From positions 1 to 64,000 of the forward strand of contig NZ_JOJE01000023.1 in NCBI RefSeq assembly GCF_000720255.1: a stretch of DNA of 64,000 nucleotides, written 5' to 3'. This DNA is from Streptomyces griseus subsp. griseus (lineage in GTDB: Bacteria; Actinomycetota; Actinomycetes; Streptomycetales; Streptomycetaceae). The notes under the pieces were generated by a model, which saw only the letters and a list, made by a program, of their open reading frames with translations, had not been told where the DNA came from and did not search any database. The position numbers were made by a program, and so were the translations under genes. Position 1 is the first letter of the stretch; the number at the start of each line of letters is the position of its first letter. Below are positions 27,680 through 36,564 of the stretch, piece after piece.

Positions 27680-28078
27680 TCAGACCTTCTCCGCGCTCAC
27701 GCGTGGATGCTCGGCGGTGAGCAGTCCGATGTCCTCTACGTCGGACGTCAGGATCGTCACCCGGCCGGGATGTTGCAGGGCGGTCGCGCACAGCATGGCG
27801 TCAATGGCGTACTTGTGGCCGTGCAGCCCCGCTGCGCGCAGCAAATCGGCAGCGGATTGCGCGACAGTTTGCGTCACCGGCTCGACACTCAGGCGAGACA
27901 GGGTCCACTTCAGTGCGGCTTCGTTGATCTTCGGGTGGATCACCTCGACCAGCACCGCAGCCGAGGTGACCACGGGCAGGTCCGCGTCGCGAGCCGCCGT
28001 CAGCCACTCGTGGATCTCCCGATCACGCTGTACGGCCTTCGCCAGGCCCTCACTGTCCAGGACCAGGGCACCGCTCAC
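27680..28078 (-). CDS. vapC: VapC-type PIN-domain toxin
   Basis: The 132-aa PIN protein starts at a GTG overlapping the antitoxin stop. The acidic catalytic set is complete: D8 (V-L-D-S-E), E45 (V-L-V-E-V-I-H), D93 (A-I-D-A-M-L) and D113 (L-T-S-D-V-E-D). PIN toxins are Mg-dependent RNases cutting tRNA or rRNA. A copy of its first 48 codons, broken after V-E-V-I-H, lies at about 42.2-42.3 kb beyond the last att site. It converges on the nSTAND gene end with 34 bp between them. Confidence 0.9.
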   Translation of the reverse strand: MSGALVLDSEGLAKAVQRDREIHEWLTAARDADLPVVTSAAVLVEVIHPKINEAALKWTLSRLSVEPVTQTVAQSAADLLRAAGLHGHKYAIDAMLCATALQHPGRVTILTSDVEDIGLLTAEHPRVSAEKV

Positions 28079-28356
28079 GCGGCCGCCCCGGCACTCGAAG
28101 CGCCGCCGGTCAGCCGGGCACGCTTGGCCGCCACGGCCTCGGGGTCGGCCGGGCCGTGCACCTTGTCGAAGTCCGCGATCAGCTCGTCCAGGTTGTCCCG
28201 CTCGATCTGCCGCTGGGCCGCCTTCTCCAGGTACGCCGAGACGCCCCTCTTGCCGACCCGGTCACGGATCGCCTGCAGGGTTCCGGCGGTCAGGGTGACG
28301 GAGATACCGCTGGTGGGGCCGTCGCCGGGCGGGAAGTCCACGTCGTCATCGGTCAC
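28075..28356 (-). CDS. vapB: VapB/CopG-like antitoxin
   Basis: The 93-aa acidic protein has a ribbon-helix-helix-like region (G-I-S-V-T-L-T-A-G-T-L-Q-A-I-R-D-R-V, then V-S-A-Y-L-E-K-A-A-Q-R-Q-I-E-R-D) for DNA binding and dimerisation, and a flexible toxin-neutralising tail containing L-I-A-D-F-D-K-V-H-G. It overlaps vapC by 4 bp, the usual coupling of antitoxin and toxin. A 21-bp palindrome 9 bp upstream of the ATG is the expected autoregulatory operator. Confidence 0.88.
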   Translation of the reverse strand: MTDDDVDFPPGDGPTSGISVTLTAGTLQAIRDRVGKRGVSAYLEKAAQRQIERDNLDELIADFDKVHGPADPEAVAAKRARLTGGASSAGAAA

Positions 28357-28364
28357 GCTTCGAG

Positions 28365-28385
28365 TATGCCATTGAATATGGCATA
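28365..28385. promoter_or_regulatory. vapBC operator palindrome
   Basis: TATGCCAT, 5 bp, ATGGCATA has perfect 8-bp arms in locally AT-rich DNA, just before the vapB start and within the likely promoter. It fits autorepression by the VapBC complex. Confidence 0.75.
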
Positions 28386-28675
28386 GCGGGTGGCGGCGCG
28401 GGATTCCAACTGGATGGCGGAGAAAGCCAGCGCCGGAGGCTGGCGGGTGCTGTGCAGCCGCAACGCCGCTTCAGGCAGCTGGTCTGCGCACGGGGCCGCC
28501 CGTGCGCAGTTGCCTCCCGGCGGCGCCGACCTCCCCCTTCTGAGATTCCGTGCCCTCCGCGTGCCCGTAAGGGCGGAGAACCACGGTCGACAGCGGTGCA
28601 AACCGGCCCCCGCGACCACCCCAAGGTACAGCTATCTGTGCTGGTCAGAGCCATGGAGCCCGTTCAAGCGCCGTC
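28386..28675 (+). other. attP-like arm left of att copy 2
   Basis: No gene is supported. The part from about 28550 carries CGTGCCCGTAAG, then ACCACGGTCGACAGCGGTGC, and ends CAAGCGCCGTCG before the att core. The same blocks precede att copies 3 and 4 at the same distance. Short direct repeats of GGTC(A/G)AC type resemble integrase arm sites. Confidence 0.55.
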
Positions 28676-28721
28676 GCTTCCCAAGCTGAGAGCGCGAGTT
28701 CGATTCTCGTCACCCGCTCCA
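28676..28721 (+). repeat. att copy 2 (tRNA-Gly 3' end)
   Basis: All 46 bases are identical to tRNA-Gly 19806-19851, but no acceptor or D-arm precedes them, so this is not a tRNA gene. Confidence 0.9.
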
Positions 28722-28726
28722 TGATG

Positions 28727-28753
28727 AAGGCCCAGGTCAGAGACCCGGGCCTT
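28727..28753 (+). terminator. Hairpin after att copy 2
   Basis: AAGGCCCAGG and CCCGGGCCTT pair with one mismatch. It is of the type following att copy 4 and differs from that after the tRNA. Confidence 0.65.
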
Positions 28754-29030
28754 TGTGCTGTCCGCTGTGATCACCAGCCCCGTGCCAGATTCGTTTCAGA
28801 ACGGTGATCGTCGGGGTCACCGGTGCCTTCGTCCGGCACGGCCGCCACTTCCGGCGTGCCTTCGCGTACGTCCACGTCGAACCGGCGGCGACTCCCCGTT
28901 GTCGGTCGCCGTCGGCGTGCCCGGAATCAGTGCGTGCCGCTCCTGAGTCTGCCACCGCATCCGGCTCGGCCCGCCGCACAGGTCCTGCGTCCCGTGGCAC
29001 GCCGGAAGAGCCGGCGCGGCATCGCGCGGG
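28754..29030 (+). other. Right flank of att copy 2, no gene
   Basis: About 100 bp from 28750 resemble the right flank of att copy 4 (shared GTGCCAGATTCGT, TCAGAACG, GTGATCG or CTGATCG, TTCCGGCACGGC-like words). No convincing reading frame is present. Confidence 0.5.
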
Positions 29031-30053
29031 TCACGCCGCGCCGTCACGGGGCGGCGGGGCGGTCGAGTTGCGTACGACGAGCTCCGTACCCACCTCCATG
29101 TGCTCCATGAGCAGCCGCTGCCCCTCGATGACGGACAGCAGCGCGCGGGCCGCCTTCTGGCCCATGTCGTGCAGCGGCTGGCGCACGGTGGTCAGGCCGG
29201 GAAAACTCTGCGCCGCCTGCGGGAGGTCGTCGAAGCCGACGACGGAGAAGTCGGTGGGCACGTTGAGGCCGCGCGCCCGGGCAGCGTCGATGGCGCCGAG
29301 CGCCATGAGGTCGGCACCGGCGACGACCGCCGTCGGACTGTGATCGTCGATCAGACGAGCCGTGGTGCGGAAGCCGCAGGCATAGGAGAAGTCGCACGAG
29401 GCGACCAGCCGCTCGTCGACCTCCAGTCCGGCGAGCCGCATCGCGTCCTCGAAGCCCTGGAAGCGGATGGACGTGCTTTCCAGATCCTCCTCACCGCGGA
29501 GGTAGGCGATCCGGGTGTGGCCCAGGTCGATGAGGTGCTGCGTGCCCTGACGCATGCCGTGGTAGTTGTCGACGCTCAGCCGGGGCAGCGGTACGTCCAG
29601 GTGCCGAGGGTCGATGATGACGCAGGGCAGTTTCTGCCGGCGCAGCAGTTCGACCGTCTCGTCCTCCAGGACCGGCGCGATCATGAGCACGCCGTCGACG
29701 AGGCCACGCGCCAGGAACTCGATCCGGTCCTTTTCCCGCACCGCGTCGTGGTAGGTGGCGTTGACGAGCAGTTCCTGCTCGGCACTGGCGAGTTCGTCGG
29801 CTACGCCGCGCAGGATCTCCAGTCCGTACTGACTGGTCAGGTCCAGTGCTATGAGGCCGATGAGCCCACTACGGCCGGCCTTGAGGTTGCGGGCCGAGAC
29901 GTTCGGCCGGTAGCCGAGCCGCCCGGCCACCTCCAGGACACGGCGTCGGGTCTCCTCTGAGGCCCCCGGCTTGCCATTGATGACGTTGGACACGGTCATC
30001 GCGGAGACGCCGGCCTCCTCGGCCACCTGCGCGATCGTCGCCCGCCCTGCCAC
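29031..30053 (-). CDS. LacI family regulator of the block 2 sugar system
   Basis: The product is about 340 aa from a GTG at 30053 that follows AAGGAG. The HTH reads T-I-A-Q-V-A-E-E-A-G-V-S-A-M-T-V-S-N-V-I, with the N-x-K-P hinge and Y-R-P-N-V-S-A-R-N-L next. The periplasmic-binding-like effector domain has G-L-I-G-L-I-A-L-D-L-T and ends with the T-T-V-R-Q-P-L dimer region. It is divergent from an ABC sugar importer 0.5 kb away and presumably represses it until the sugar is present. Two CTGTAACG / CGTTACAG half-sites at 30217-30224 and 30388-30395 in the intergenic DNA are possible binding elements. Confidence 0.93.
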   Translation of the reverse strand: MAGRATIAQVAEEAGVSAMTVSNVINGKPGASEETRRRVLEVAGRLGYRPNVSARNLKAGRSGLIGLIALDLTSQYGLEILRGVADELASAEQELLVNATYHDAVREKDRIEFLARGLVDGVLMIAPVLEDETVELLRRQKLPCVIIDPRHLDVPLPRLSVDNYHGMRQGTQHLIDLGHTRIAYLRGEEDLESTSIRFQGFEDAMRLAGLEVDERLVASCDFSYACGFRTTARLIDDHSPTAVVAGADLMALGAIDAARARGLNVPTDFSVVGFDDLPQAAQSFPGLTTVRQPLHDMGQKAARALLSVIEGQRLLMEHMEVGTELVVRNSTAPPPRDGAA

Positions 30054-30549
30054 CCGAACTCCTTCTGTCTGCCGACTTCGGTCGAACGGTGTCCGCTCGT
30101 CGGATCCCCCGGCGGACGCCACCCCTGCGGTGCCGCGCCCCCTCGGCGCGAAGCCCGCTATGTGGAGCCAGAAGGGCGCGCACCCGCTCCCCTCACCCAT
30201 GAACACACGCGGGAAACTGTAACGATAAGGCAGCAGGCGCGTCAACGGAACCGCCTACTGCCGCATGGTGCAAGCCCGACATTAACGGCAATAGCGGGAC
30301 ATTTAGCCTGCTGCTCCCGGGATCACGACCACGCCAACCAAGCCAATCGGCCACAGAAAGTTACGTATAGATGTCAGCTAAGTTTTGCGTTACAGTCCCC
30401 GCAATCGGCATGAACGATCGCCGCAAAGTCGGGTCGACCGGTCCCTTTCCGTATGTGTCAGCACATTCCCGACACGGAAACCGACCAGCCCGTTCAAACC
30501 CCTTCAGAGATGACAAGTCGGTCCGTACCGACGATGGGTGAGGTGTGCA
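30054..30549. other. Regulatory gap between lacI-type gene and importer
   Basis: No gene is supported. The stretch 30230-30420 is unusually AT-rich for the window and should hold the divergent promoters, with the complementary 8-bp half-sites at 30217 and 30388. Confidence 0.5.
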
Positions 30550-31818
30550 ATGAAGCGCTCTGGGAGACGTCTCGCGGTCGCCACCACGGTCGCCGCCATG
30601 GCGATGTCGCTGGCCGCGTGCGGAGGCGGGTCGTCCGGCGCCTCCAGCGACGGCACGGTGACCATCCACGTGCAGGCGTGGAAGGGAGGCGGCGCGGAGC
30701 CGGCGAACGTCGCGGAGATCAACAAGGCGTTCGAGAAGGCCCACCCGAAGATCAAGGTCGACTTCGAGTACATCACCGCGAACGACACCTACGTCCAGAA
30801 GCTCCAGCCCGAGCTGCTCGGTGGCAAGGCCGGCGACGTGATCATGGTCGACACGGACAAGATGAAGAAGTGGGGCGCCTCCGGCTACCTCGCCGACCTG
30901 TCCGGGGAGTCGTGGGCGAGCAGAATAGCCCCGGACGCCAAGCCCTTCGCGCAGGCCGACGGCAAGACCCTCGCGATGCCGATGGAGCTGATCGGCATCG
31001 GCCTGTACGCCAACATGGACCTGCTGAAGAAGGCGGGCATCACCGAAGTCCCCGCCGACTGGCCGACGTTCCTCGCGGACCTCGCCAAGGTCAAGAAGGC
31101 CGGCATCGACCCCATCGCGCTGCCCGACAAGAGCGGGTGGACCGGCAGCTCCGTCTTCCAGGCGAGCGGTTCGACCACCGTCTACCAGAAGAACAAGCAG
31201 TGGGACGCCGACTTCCTCGACGGCAAGGCGTCGTTCAACCCCGACTGGAAGGCGTCGCTGGAGCAATTGAAGACCCTGGAGGACAAGGGGTACGTCAACT
31301 GGAAGAACCAACTCGGCATCGACGAGTGGGCACAGGGCCCGCAGGACTTCAGCGCCGGCAAGAGCGCCTTCTGGTACCAGGGCGCATGGCAAATCTCCAA
31401 CATCAAGAAGGCCGGCTTCCCGGTCTCCTTCGCTCCCTGGCCGGGCGGCGCCGAGGGCACCAAGCCCAACAGCATGCTGTTCGCCGGCACGATGTGGGGC
31501 GTCAACTCCCAGTCGCAGCAGGGTGACGCGGCACGCGAGTACGTCAAATTCTGGTCGCAGAACGAGAACCTCGCCAAGTTCCTGGAGGCCGAGAACGCGG
31601 AGTCTCCGTTCACGGACGGCACCACGCCGGAAGCCACCGCGACGACGGCCTTCACCACGGCCTTCAAGGACGGCCGTTACCGGATCCTCCCGTCAAACTC
31701 CTGGTACGCCGCGGCCGCAGAGACCGAGACCGGCTCCAAGATCCAGGCCTACCTGCTGGGCAAGGCGTCCGCCGCACAGACGCTGAAGGACATCCAGACC
31801 GCGGCGTCCGCCAAGTAA
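30550..31818 (+). CDS. ABC sugar-binding lipoprotein
   Basis: The product is 422 aa; I chose the ATG at 30550 as it directly precedes the basic signal region (K-R-S-G-R-R). A lipobox L-A-A-C at about residues 22-25 marks it as a lipoprotein. The family 1 solute-binding fold is clear (V-Q-A-W-K-G-G-G, G-D-V-I-M-V-D-T-D-K, F-W-Y-Q-G-A-W-Q-I, F-A-G-T-M-W-G-V-N). It would capture an oligosaccharide outside the cell for the two permeases that follow. No ATPase is encoded nearby, so a shared MsiK-like ATPase is likely. Substrate unknown; the enzymes downstream suggest an arabinose- or xylose-containing glycan. Confidence 0.92.
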   Translation: MKRSGRRLAVATTVAAMAMSLAACGGGSSGASSDGTVTIHVQAWKGGGAEPANVAEINKAFEKAHPKIKVDFEYITANDTYVQKLQPELLGGKAGDVIMVDTDKMKKWGASGYLADLSGESWASRIAPDAKPFAQADGKTLAMPMELIGIGLYANMDLLKKAGITEVPADWPTFLADLAKVKKAGIDPIALPDKSGWTGSSVFQASGSTTVYQKNKQWDADFLDGKASFNPDWKASLEQLKTLEDKGYVNWKNQLGIDEWAQGPQDFSAGKSAFWYQGAWQISNIKKAGFPVSFAPWPGGAEGTKPNSMLFAGTMWGVNSQSQQGDAAREYVKFWSQNENLAKFLEAENAESPFTDGTTPEATATTAFTTAFKDGRYRILPSNSWYAAAAETETGSKIQAYLLGKASAAQTLKDIQTAASAK

Positions 31819-31835
31819 CCGGCCACCCCTGGTCA

Positions 31836-31884
31836 GCCGTGGGGGGAGCGCGATCGGCGGCTCCCGATCGCCCCCCACCACGGC
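31836..31884 (+). terminator. Intercistronic stem-loop after the binding-protein gene
   Basis: GCCGTGGGGGG pairs imperfectly with CCCCCCACCACGGC around an inner perfect stem GCGATCGG / CCGATCGC. It lies between binding-protein and permease genes, where such structures stabilise the upstream message and reduce read-through. Confidence 0.7.
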
Positions 31885-31909
31885 CCGTCCGGGCAAGAGG
31901 AGGACCCCC

Positions 31910-32782
31910 GTGTTCCACCGACGGCGTGCCACCATGGCCGCCTTCCTGCTTCCGGCGATCGTCATATACGGCGTGTTCATGCTGTATCCGCTGGCCCGCG
32001 GCGTCTATCTGAGCATGACCGACAGCCTCGGCGGACCGATCGCCAACTTCGTCGGCACGGAGCAGTACCGTGCCATGGCCGACGACCCGAAGGTCACCTC
32101 GGCCCTGTGGCACACCGTGCTGTACGCGGCGGTCGTCGTGGTCTCACAGAACGCCCTCGGTCTGCTCTTCGCGAGCCTGCTCTTCCGCCGGCCCAAGGTG
32201 CGCAAGGGGCTCAGCGTGGTGCTGCTGACCCCCACGCTCGTCTCCCCGGTGATGGCGGCCTTCATCTGGTCGTACCTGTTCGCCCCGGAGGGCGGCATCA
32301 ACGCGCTGCTCGGCGTGTTCGGGCTCGACTCACTGCAGCACGTCTGGCTCGGGGACACCTCCACCGCCCTGTACGCGGTCGCCGCCGTCAACGTCTGGAT
32401 GTTCGCGGGCTACTCCTGCGCCATCTTCCTCGCCGGCTACATGAGCGTGCCCACCGAACTGCTCGACGCGGCCGCGGTGGACGGCGCGAGCGGCTGGCAG
32501 CGATTCCGCAGCGTGGAGTGGCCGATGCTGGCTCCCGCGCTGACCGTGAACGTCACGCTCAGCCTCATCGGCTCGCTCAAGGTCTTCGAGTTCCCCCTCG
32601 TCCTCACCAACGGCGGCCCGGCCGGTGCCACGGACACCCTGACCATGCTCGTCTACCGGAACGTCTTCGGCGGCGGGAAGTTCGCCTTCGGCATCGCGGT
32701 CTCGGTCCTGCTCCTGGTGACCGTGGTCGTCCTGTCCAGCGCCACCTCCTCCCTGCTCCGGCTCCGCGAGCGACGAATCTGA
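31910..32782 (+). CDS. ABC sugar permease, MalF/UgpA type
   Basis: The 290-aa protein starts at a GTG with AGAGGAGG upstream. Six membrane segments are visible. The EAA loop reads E-L-L-D-A-A-A-V-D-G-A-S-G-W-Q-R-F, for docking an ATPase. It is the first of two permeases forming the importer channel. Confidence 0.92.
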   Translation: MFHRRRATMAAFLLPAIVIYGVFMLYPLARGVYLSMTDSLGGPIANFVGTEQYRAMADDPKVTSALWHTVLYAAVVVVSQNALGLLFASLLFRRPKVRKGLSVVLLTPTLVSPVMAAFIWSYLFAPEGGINALLGVFGLDSLQHVWLGDTSTALYAVAAVNVWMFAGYSCAIFLAGYMSVPTELLDAAAVDGASGWQRFRSVEWPMLAPALTVNVTLSLIGSLKVFEFPLVLTNGGPAGATDTLTMLVYRNVFGGGKFAFGIAVSVLLLVTVVVLSSATSSLLRLRERRI

Positions 32783-32794
32783 CGGACGGCAACC

Positions 32795-33631
32795 ATGATC
32801 TCCACCCTCTGGCGCCGGACCTCCGGCACCCTCGGCACCGTGCTGCTGTGTCTCGGCACGCTGACGTTCGTCCTGCCGTTCCTCTTCACCGTCGTGACCT
32901 CGCTGCGCACCGCGGCGGATGTGGCGAGGTCCCCGCTGGGCTTCCCGCATTCCCTGACCCTGCACAACTTCACCGAGGCCTTCGGGCAGATCCACTACGG
33001 GCGCAGCGCGCTGAACACACTGCTCATCACGGGTCTGTCGTGTCTCAGCATCACCGTCATCGGCTCCCTGGCCAGCTACCCGCTGGCCCGCATCACCCAG
33101 AACTGGTCGACCTGGGTGTACCGGCTGTTCATCCTGGGCACCTCGGTACCGATCTTCGTGGTGGTGGCGCCCCTGTACCTGCTGATGCGGGACCTGAACC
33201 TGCTCGACAGCTACGCTGGCGTGGTCATCATCTACACGGCCATCAACCTCCCGGTCGCTGTGTTCTTCTACACCAGCTTCGTCCGCTCGATCCCCGTCGA
33301 CCTGGAAGAGGCCGCCGCCCTGGACGGCTGCGGAGCGTTCCGCACCTTCTTCGTCATCATCCTGCCGCTGCTGCGCCCGATCACCAGCACGCTGCTGACC
33401 TTCGTCGCCCTCCAGGTCTGGAACGACCTGCTGGTTCCGCTGGTCTTCCTGCAGGACCCCGACAAACGCACCGTCATGGTGAACGCCTACTCCTTCATCG
33501 ACCCGCACACCGTGCAGCCGACGACCCTGTTCCCGGCCGCCCTGCTCGGCGTGCTCCCGCTGCTGCTGATCTTCGTATTCCTGCAGCGGCACGTGGTCGC
33601 CGGGATGTCGGCCGGCGCCGTCAAGTCGTAG
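32795..33631 (+). CDS. ABC sugar permease, MalG/UgpE type
   Basis: The 278-aa protein has six membrane segments and the EAA motif D-L-E-E-A-A-A-L-D-G-C-G-A-F-R-T-F. It begins 12 bp after the first permease and ends in the short C-terminal tail usual for MalG-like subunits. Together with its partner and the lipoprotein it makes one importer. Confidence 0.92.
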   Translation: MISTLWRRTSGTLGTVLLCLGTLTFVLPFLFTVVTSLRTAADVARSPLGFPHSLTLHNFTEAFGQIHYGRSALNTLLITGLSCLSITVIGSLASYPLARITQNWSTWVYRLFILGTSVPIFVVVAPLYLLMRDLNLLDSYAGVVIIYTAINLPVAVFFYTSFVRSIPVDLEEAAALDGCGAFRTFFVIILPLLRPITSTLLTFVALQVWNDLLVPLVFLQDPDKRTVMVNAYSFIDPHTVQPTTLFPAALLGVLPLLLIFVFLQRHVVAGMSAGAVKS

Positions 33632-33746
33632 AGCCCGGCCCGGCCGCCGAGGCCCGAACACGAACACCGTCACCGTCCAGGGCACCCCCATGCCCCGACA
33701 CCCGGCATCCCCGCCGTCCCGAACATTCCGGAAGGACCATCCACCG

Positions 33747-34604
33747 ATGTACGTGGTCTCATACTTCACCGACACCGACGAGGCGCTCCACCTCGCCTAC
33801 AGCCACGACGGTGAGGAATTCTCGGTGGTCAACGGCGGCCGGCCCGTCCTGCGGGGCACGGTCGGCACCGGCAGGCTGCGGGATCCGTTCATCGGGGTGG
33901 GCCCCGATGGCCTGTTCCATCTGCTGGCCACCGACGGCTGGACGAGCCCCTGCATCGTCCACGCCACCTCGGCCGACCTGCTCACCTGGTCGGACCAGGA
34001 ACTCGTCCCGGTCATGGCCGGCGTGGACGGAGCCCACAACGCCTGGGCCCCGGAGTTCTTCCTGGACCGCGGGACCGGGCTGTACCACCTCATCTGGTCG
34101 TCGGTCGTCGAGTCCGGGAGCACGCCCGAGGGCCGCGACTACGAACATGTCGGCCAGGACCACCGCATCTGGCACTGCACCACCGAGGACTTCAGCACGT
34201 TCTCGGCCCCCGATGTCTTCTTCGACCCCGGTCACTCGGTCATCGACGCCACCGTGCGGCAGCTGGACGACGGCGGGTTCCTCATGGCCTTCAAGGACGA
34301 GCGAGGCACCAACGACCTCGCCACCGCGCACAAGGACATCCACCTGACCGCCTTCGAGACCCCCGGCGGTCCGTACACCGCCGGCACCGGACCGGTCACC
34401 CCCTCGGTGGTGGAGGGGCCGTCGATCTTCCGGCGCGGAGGCGAGCTGGTCATGATCTTCGACCACTACCTCGAAGGGCGATACGGGGCGGCTCGCAGCA
34501 AGGACGGCGTGGACTGGGAGCCCGTCTCCCTGGCGCTGCCGCCGGGCATGCGCCACGCCTCCGTCCTCGAAACGCCGCTCCCGCCCTCGATCGCGCCGTG
34601 CTGA
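33747..34604 (+). CDS. Glycoside hydrolase, GH43-like five-bladed propeller
   Basis: The product is 285 aa from the ATG at 33747 (GGAAGGA site). It has no signal peptide, so it acts in the cytoplasm on imported sugars. The blades carry L-R-D-P-F-I-G with an Asp at the catalytic-base position, H-N-A-W-A-P-E-F-F near the pKa-modulating Asp region, and V-V-E-G-P-S-I-F-R with the likely acid Glu. Family members cleave arabinofuranosides, xylosides or galactosides. It is co-directional with the importer 116 bp upstream, so it probably processes the imported oligosaccharide. The exact specificity is not readable. Confidence 0.75.
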   Translation: MYVVSYFTDTDEALHLAYSHDGEEFSVVNGGRPVLRGTVGTGRLRDPFIGVGPDGLFHLLATDGWTSPCIVHATSADLLTWSDQELVPVMAGVDGAHNAWAPEFFLDRGTGLYHLIWSSVVESGSTPEGRDYEHVGQDHRIWHCTTEDFSTFSAPDVFFDPGHSVIDATVRQLDDGGFLMAFKDERGTNDLATAHKDIHLTAFETPGGPYTAGTGPVTPSVVEGPSIFRRGGELVMIFDHYLEGRYGAARSKDGVDWEPVSLALPPGMRHASVLETPLPPSIAPC

Positions 34605-34725
34605 GGCCCCCCGCCCCAGCCACAGATTCCGGACGTGCCCGCTTCGGCCGACCCGCCCGGTGCAGGAAGCCCCACGTCGCATCCCGCGGCGCGGAGAACA
34701 CATTCACCCAGCAAGGAGCGTCGCA

Positions 34726-36564
34726 ATGAAGCGTCGCAGATCGGACCGCCCGGGTCTGAAGACGTCCCGCGTCCTCACCCTGCTCGCCACGCTGGCGGGC
34801 GCTCTCCTCCTCCCGGCCCCCGCCGCCATGGCGGCGGGCAGCACCCACTACGTCGACTGCTCGGCCGCGACCAACGGCAACGGCACCCAGTCCAGCCCCT
34901 GGAACACCGTCACCAGCGTCAACAACGCCACTTTCGGCGCGGGAGACAGCATCCTCTTCGCCGCCGGAACCACCTGCACCGGCCAGCTCACCCCGCAAGG
35001 CTCGGGCGCCTCCGGCTCCCCCGTCACCATGGGCTCCTACGGCACCGGCGCCAAGCCGGTCATCAACGCGGGCGGCGCCACCGGCCCCGTCATCCACCTG
35101 CTCAACCAGCAGTACTGGGAGATCGGCGGCCTGGAACTCACCAACGCGGCCTCCTCCCCCGCCTACCGCTCCGGCGTCCTCGCCGAGAACAGCTCGGGCG
35201 GCGTCCTGCACCACATCCGGGTGCACGACATGAACATCCACCACATCAGCGGCTGGTCGGGCGGCTGGTACTCCACCAACGCGGGCGTCGGCGTCCAGAC
35301 CGACCACACCGCAACCGTCTCCACCTGGGACGACGTGGTGATCGAGAACAACACCTTCGACCACGTGGACCGCATCGCCGTCGCCGTCACCCCGGACGGG
35401 GACGGCCAGGGCACCGGTCAGACCACGGGCACGGTCATCCGCAACAACACCATGACCTACGACGGCGCCGACGATGTCCTCGTCGTCAAGAACGACGGTG
35501 CCCTCATCGAGGGCAACAAGGCCGGCTACGGCGGCGCGAAGGCCACCTGCCCGCCCTCCGGTCAGTACTGCAACGGCGCCTCGGCCGGCATCTGGATGTC
35601 CGGCAGCAACGACACCGTCGTCCAGAACAACGAGGTGTACTGCCACGTCAACGGCGCCGACGGCACCGGCTTCGACGTCGACTGGGGCAACCACAACACC
35701 ACGTTCCAGTACAACTACAGCCACCAGAACCTCGGCGGCTTCCTGCTGGTCATGCCGCCCTTCTCCATCGCCAACGAGCCGACGTCGACCATCGCCAGTG
35801 ACGGCACGGTCGTCCGCTACAACATCAGCGAGAACGACGGCTCCAACGCCGGCTGCCCCGCCTCCGGCACCGCGTCCCACGGCTCCGGCGTCTTCCACTT
35901 CGTCGGCAACGTCCCCAACAGGAGCGGAAGTCCGGTCGCCGTCCCGCGGTTCTACAACAACAGCATCTACATCAACAAGAGCGGCCTGAACACCCCGATC
36001 CTGTACTCGCGCAAGGGCACCAGCATCACCGGCAACCTGTCCTTCCGCAACAACGCGGTGTTCAACTACGGCACCGGCGGCTACTTCTCCAGCGTCAACT
36101 CCACCTACAACAACAACCTCTTCTACGGCAACCACCCGTCCTCCGAACCGGCCGACGCGGCGAAGGTCGTGACCGACCCCGAGTTCCGCAACCCCGGCAA
36201 CGCGAATACCTCCTCCTCGTACACCGGCACCGACGCCTACCAGGTCCACCCCTCGTCCCCGGTGATCCGGGCCGGAATGGTCATCAGCAACAACGGCGGC
36301 AAGGACGCCTTCGGCAACACGGTCTCCGCCACGGAGGCACCCAACATCGGCGCCGACAACGGCACCGGTGGCAACCTCGTCTCCAACGCCGGCTTCGAGA
36401 CGGGCGCGATGAGCCCCTGGACCAACAGCGGCGCCGCCCCCTCCGTCACCTCCTCGGGCGCCCGCACCGGCGGATTCGCCCTCACCACCCAGGCGAGCGG
36501 CAGCGGCGCCAACCAGAGCATCACCGGCCTCACCCCCAACACCACCTACCTGCTCACGGGTTGA
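34726..36564 (+). CDS. Secreted right-handed beta-helix protein, ends at an in-frame TGA
   Basis: The product as read is 612 aa. The ATG at 34726 has AAGGAG upstream. A signal peptide (L-A-T-L-A-G-A-L-L-L-P-A-P, A-M-A-A) is followed by T-H-Y-V-D-C-S-A-A-T-N-G-N-G-T, the usual opening of secreted parallel beta-helix proteins, then many coil turns with N-N-T-F, I-R-N-N-T-M and V-Q-N-N-E-V patterns, to about residue 545. Such proteins are polysaccharide lyases or hydrolases. A carbohydrate-binding-like module (N-A-G-F-E-T-G-A-M-S-P-W) follows but is cut by the TGA at codon 613, where its sister module has Trp (see next entry). It belongs to the ABC/GH43-like cassette. Confidence 0.85.
   Translation: MKRRRSDRPGLKTSRVLTLLATLAGALLLPAPAAMAAGSTHYVDCSAATNGNGTQSSPWNTVTSVNNATFGAGDSILFAAGTTCTGQLTPQGSGASGSPVTMGSYGTGAKPVINAGGATGPVIHLLNQQYWEIGGLELTNAASSPAYRSGVLAENSSGGVLHHIRVHDMNIHHISGWSGGWYSTNAGVGVQTDHTATVSTWDDVVIENNTFDHVDRIAVAVTPDGDGQGTGQTTGTVIRNNTMTYDGADDVLVVKNDGALIEGNKAGYGGAKATCPPSGQYCNGASAGIWMSGSNDTVVQNNEVYCHVNGADGTGFDVDWGNHNTTFQYNYSHQNLGGFLLVMPPFSIANEPTSTIASDGTVVRYNISENDGSNAGCPASGTASHGSGVFHFVGNVPNRSGSPVAVPRFYNNSIYINKSGLNTPILYSRKGTSITGNLSFRNNAVFNYGTGGYFSSVNSTYNNNLFYGNHPSSEPADAAKVVTDPEFRNPGNANTSSSYTGTDAYQVHPSSPVIRAGMVISNNGGKDAFGNTVSATEAPNIGADNGTGGNLVSNAGFETGAMSPWTNSGAAPSVTSSGARTGGFALTTQASGSGANQSITGLTPNTTYLLTG

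Noticed and set aside
28676..28721. Second tRNA-Gly gene
   Set aside because: Only the anticodon-stem-to-CCA part exists; acceptor 5' strand and D arm are missing, so it is an att copy. The same holds at 37700 and 41637.
30361..30420. CRISPR-like or phage-like repeat in the AT-rich part of block 2
   Set aside because: No repeated unit with regular spacing is present; it is simply AT-rich promoter DNA.
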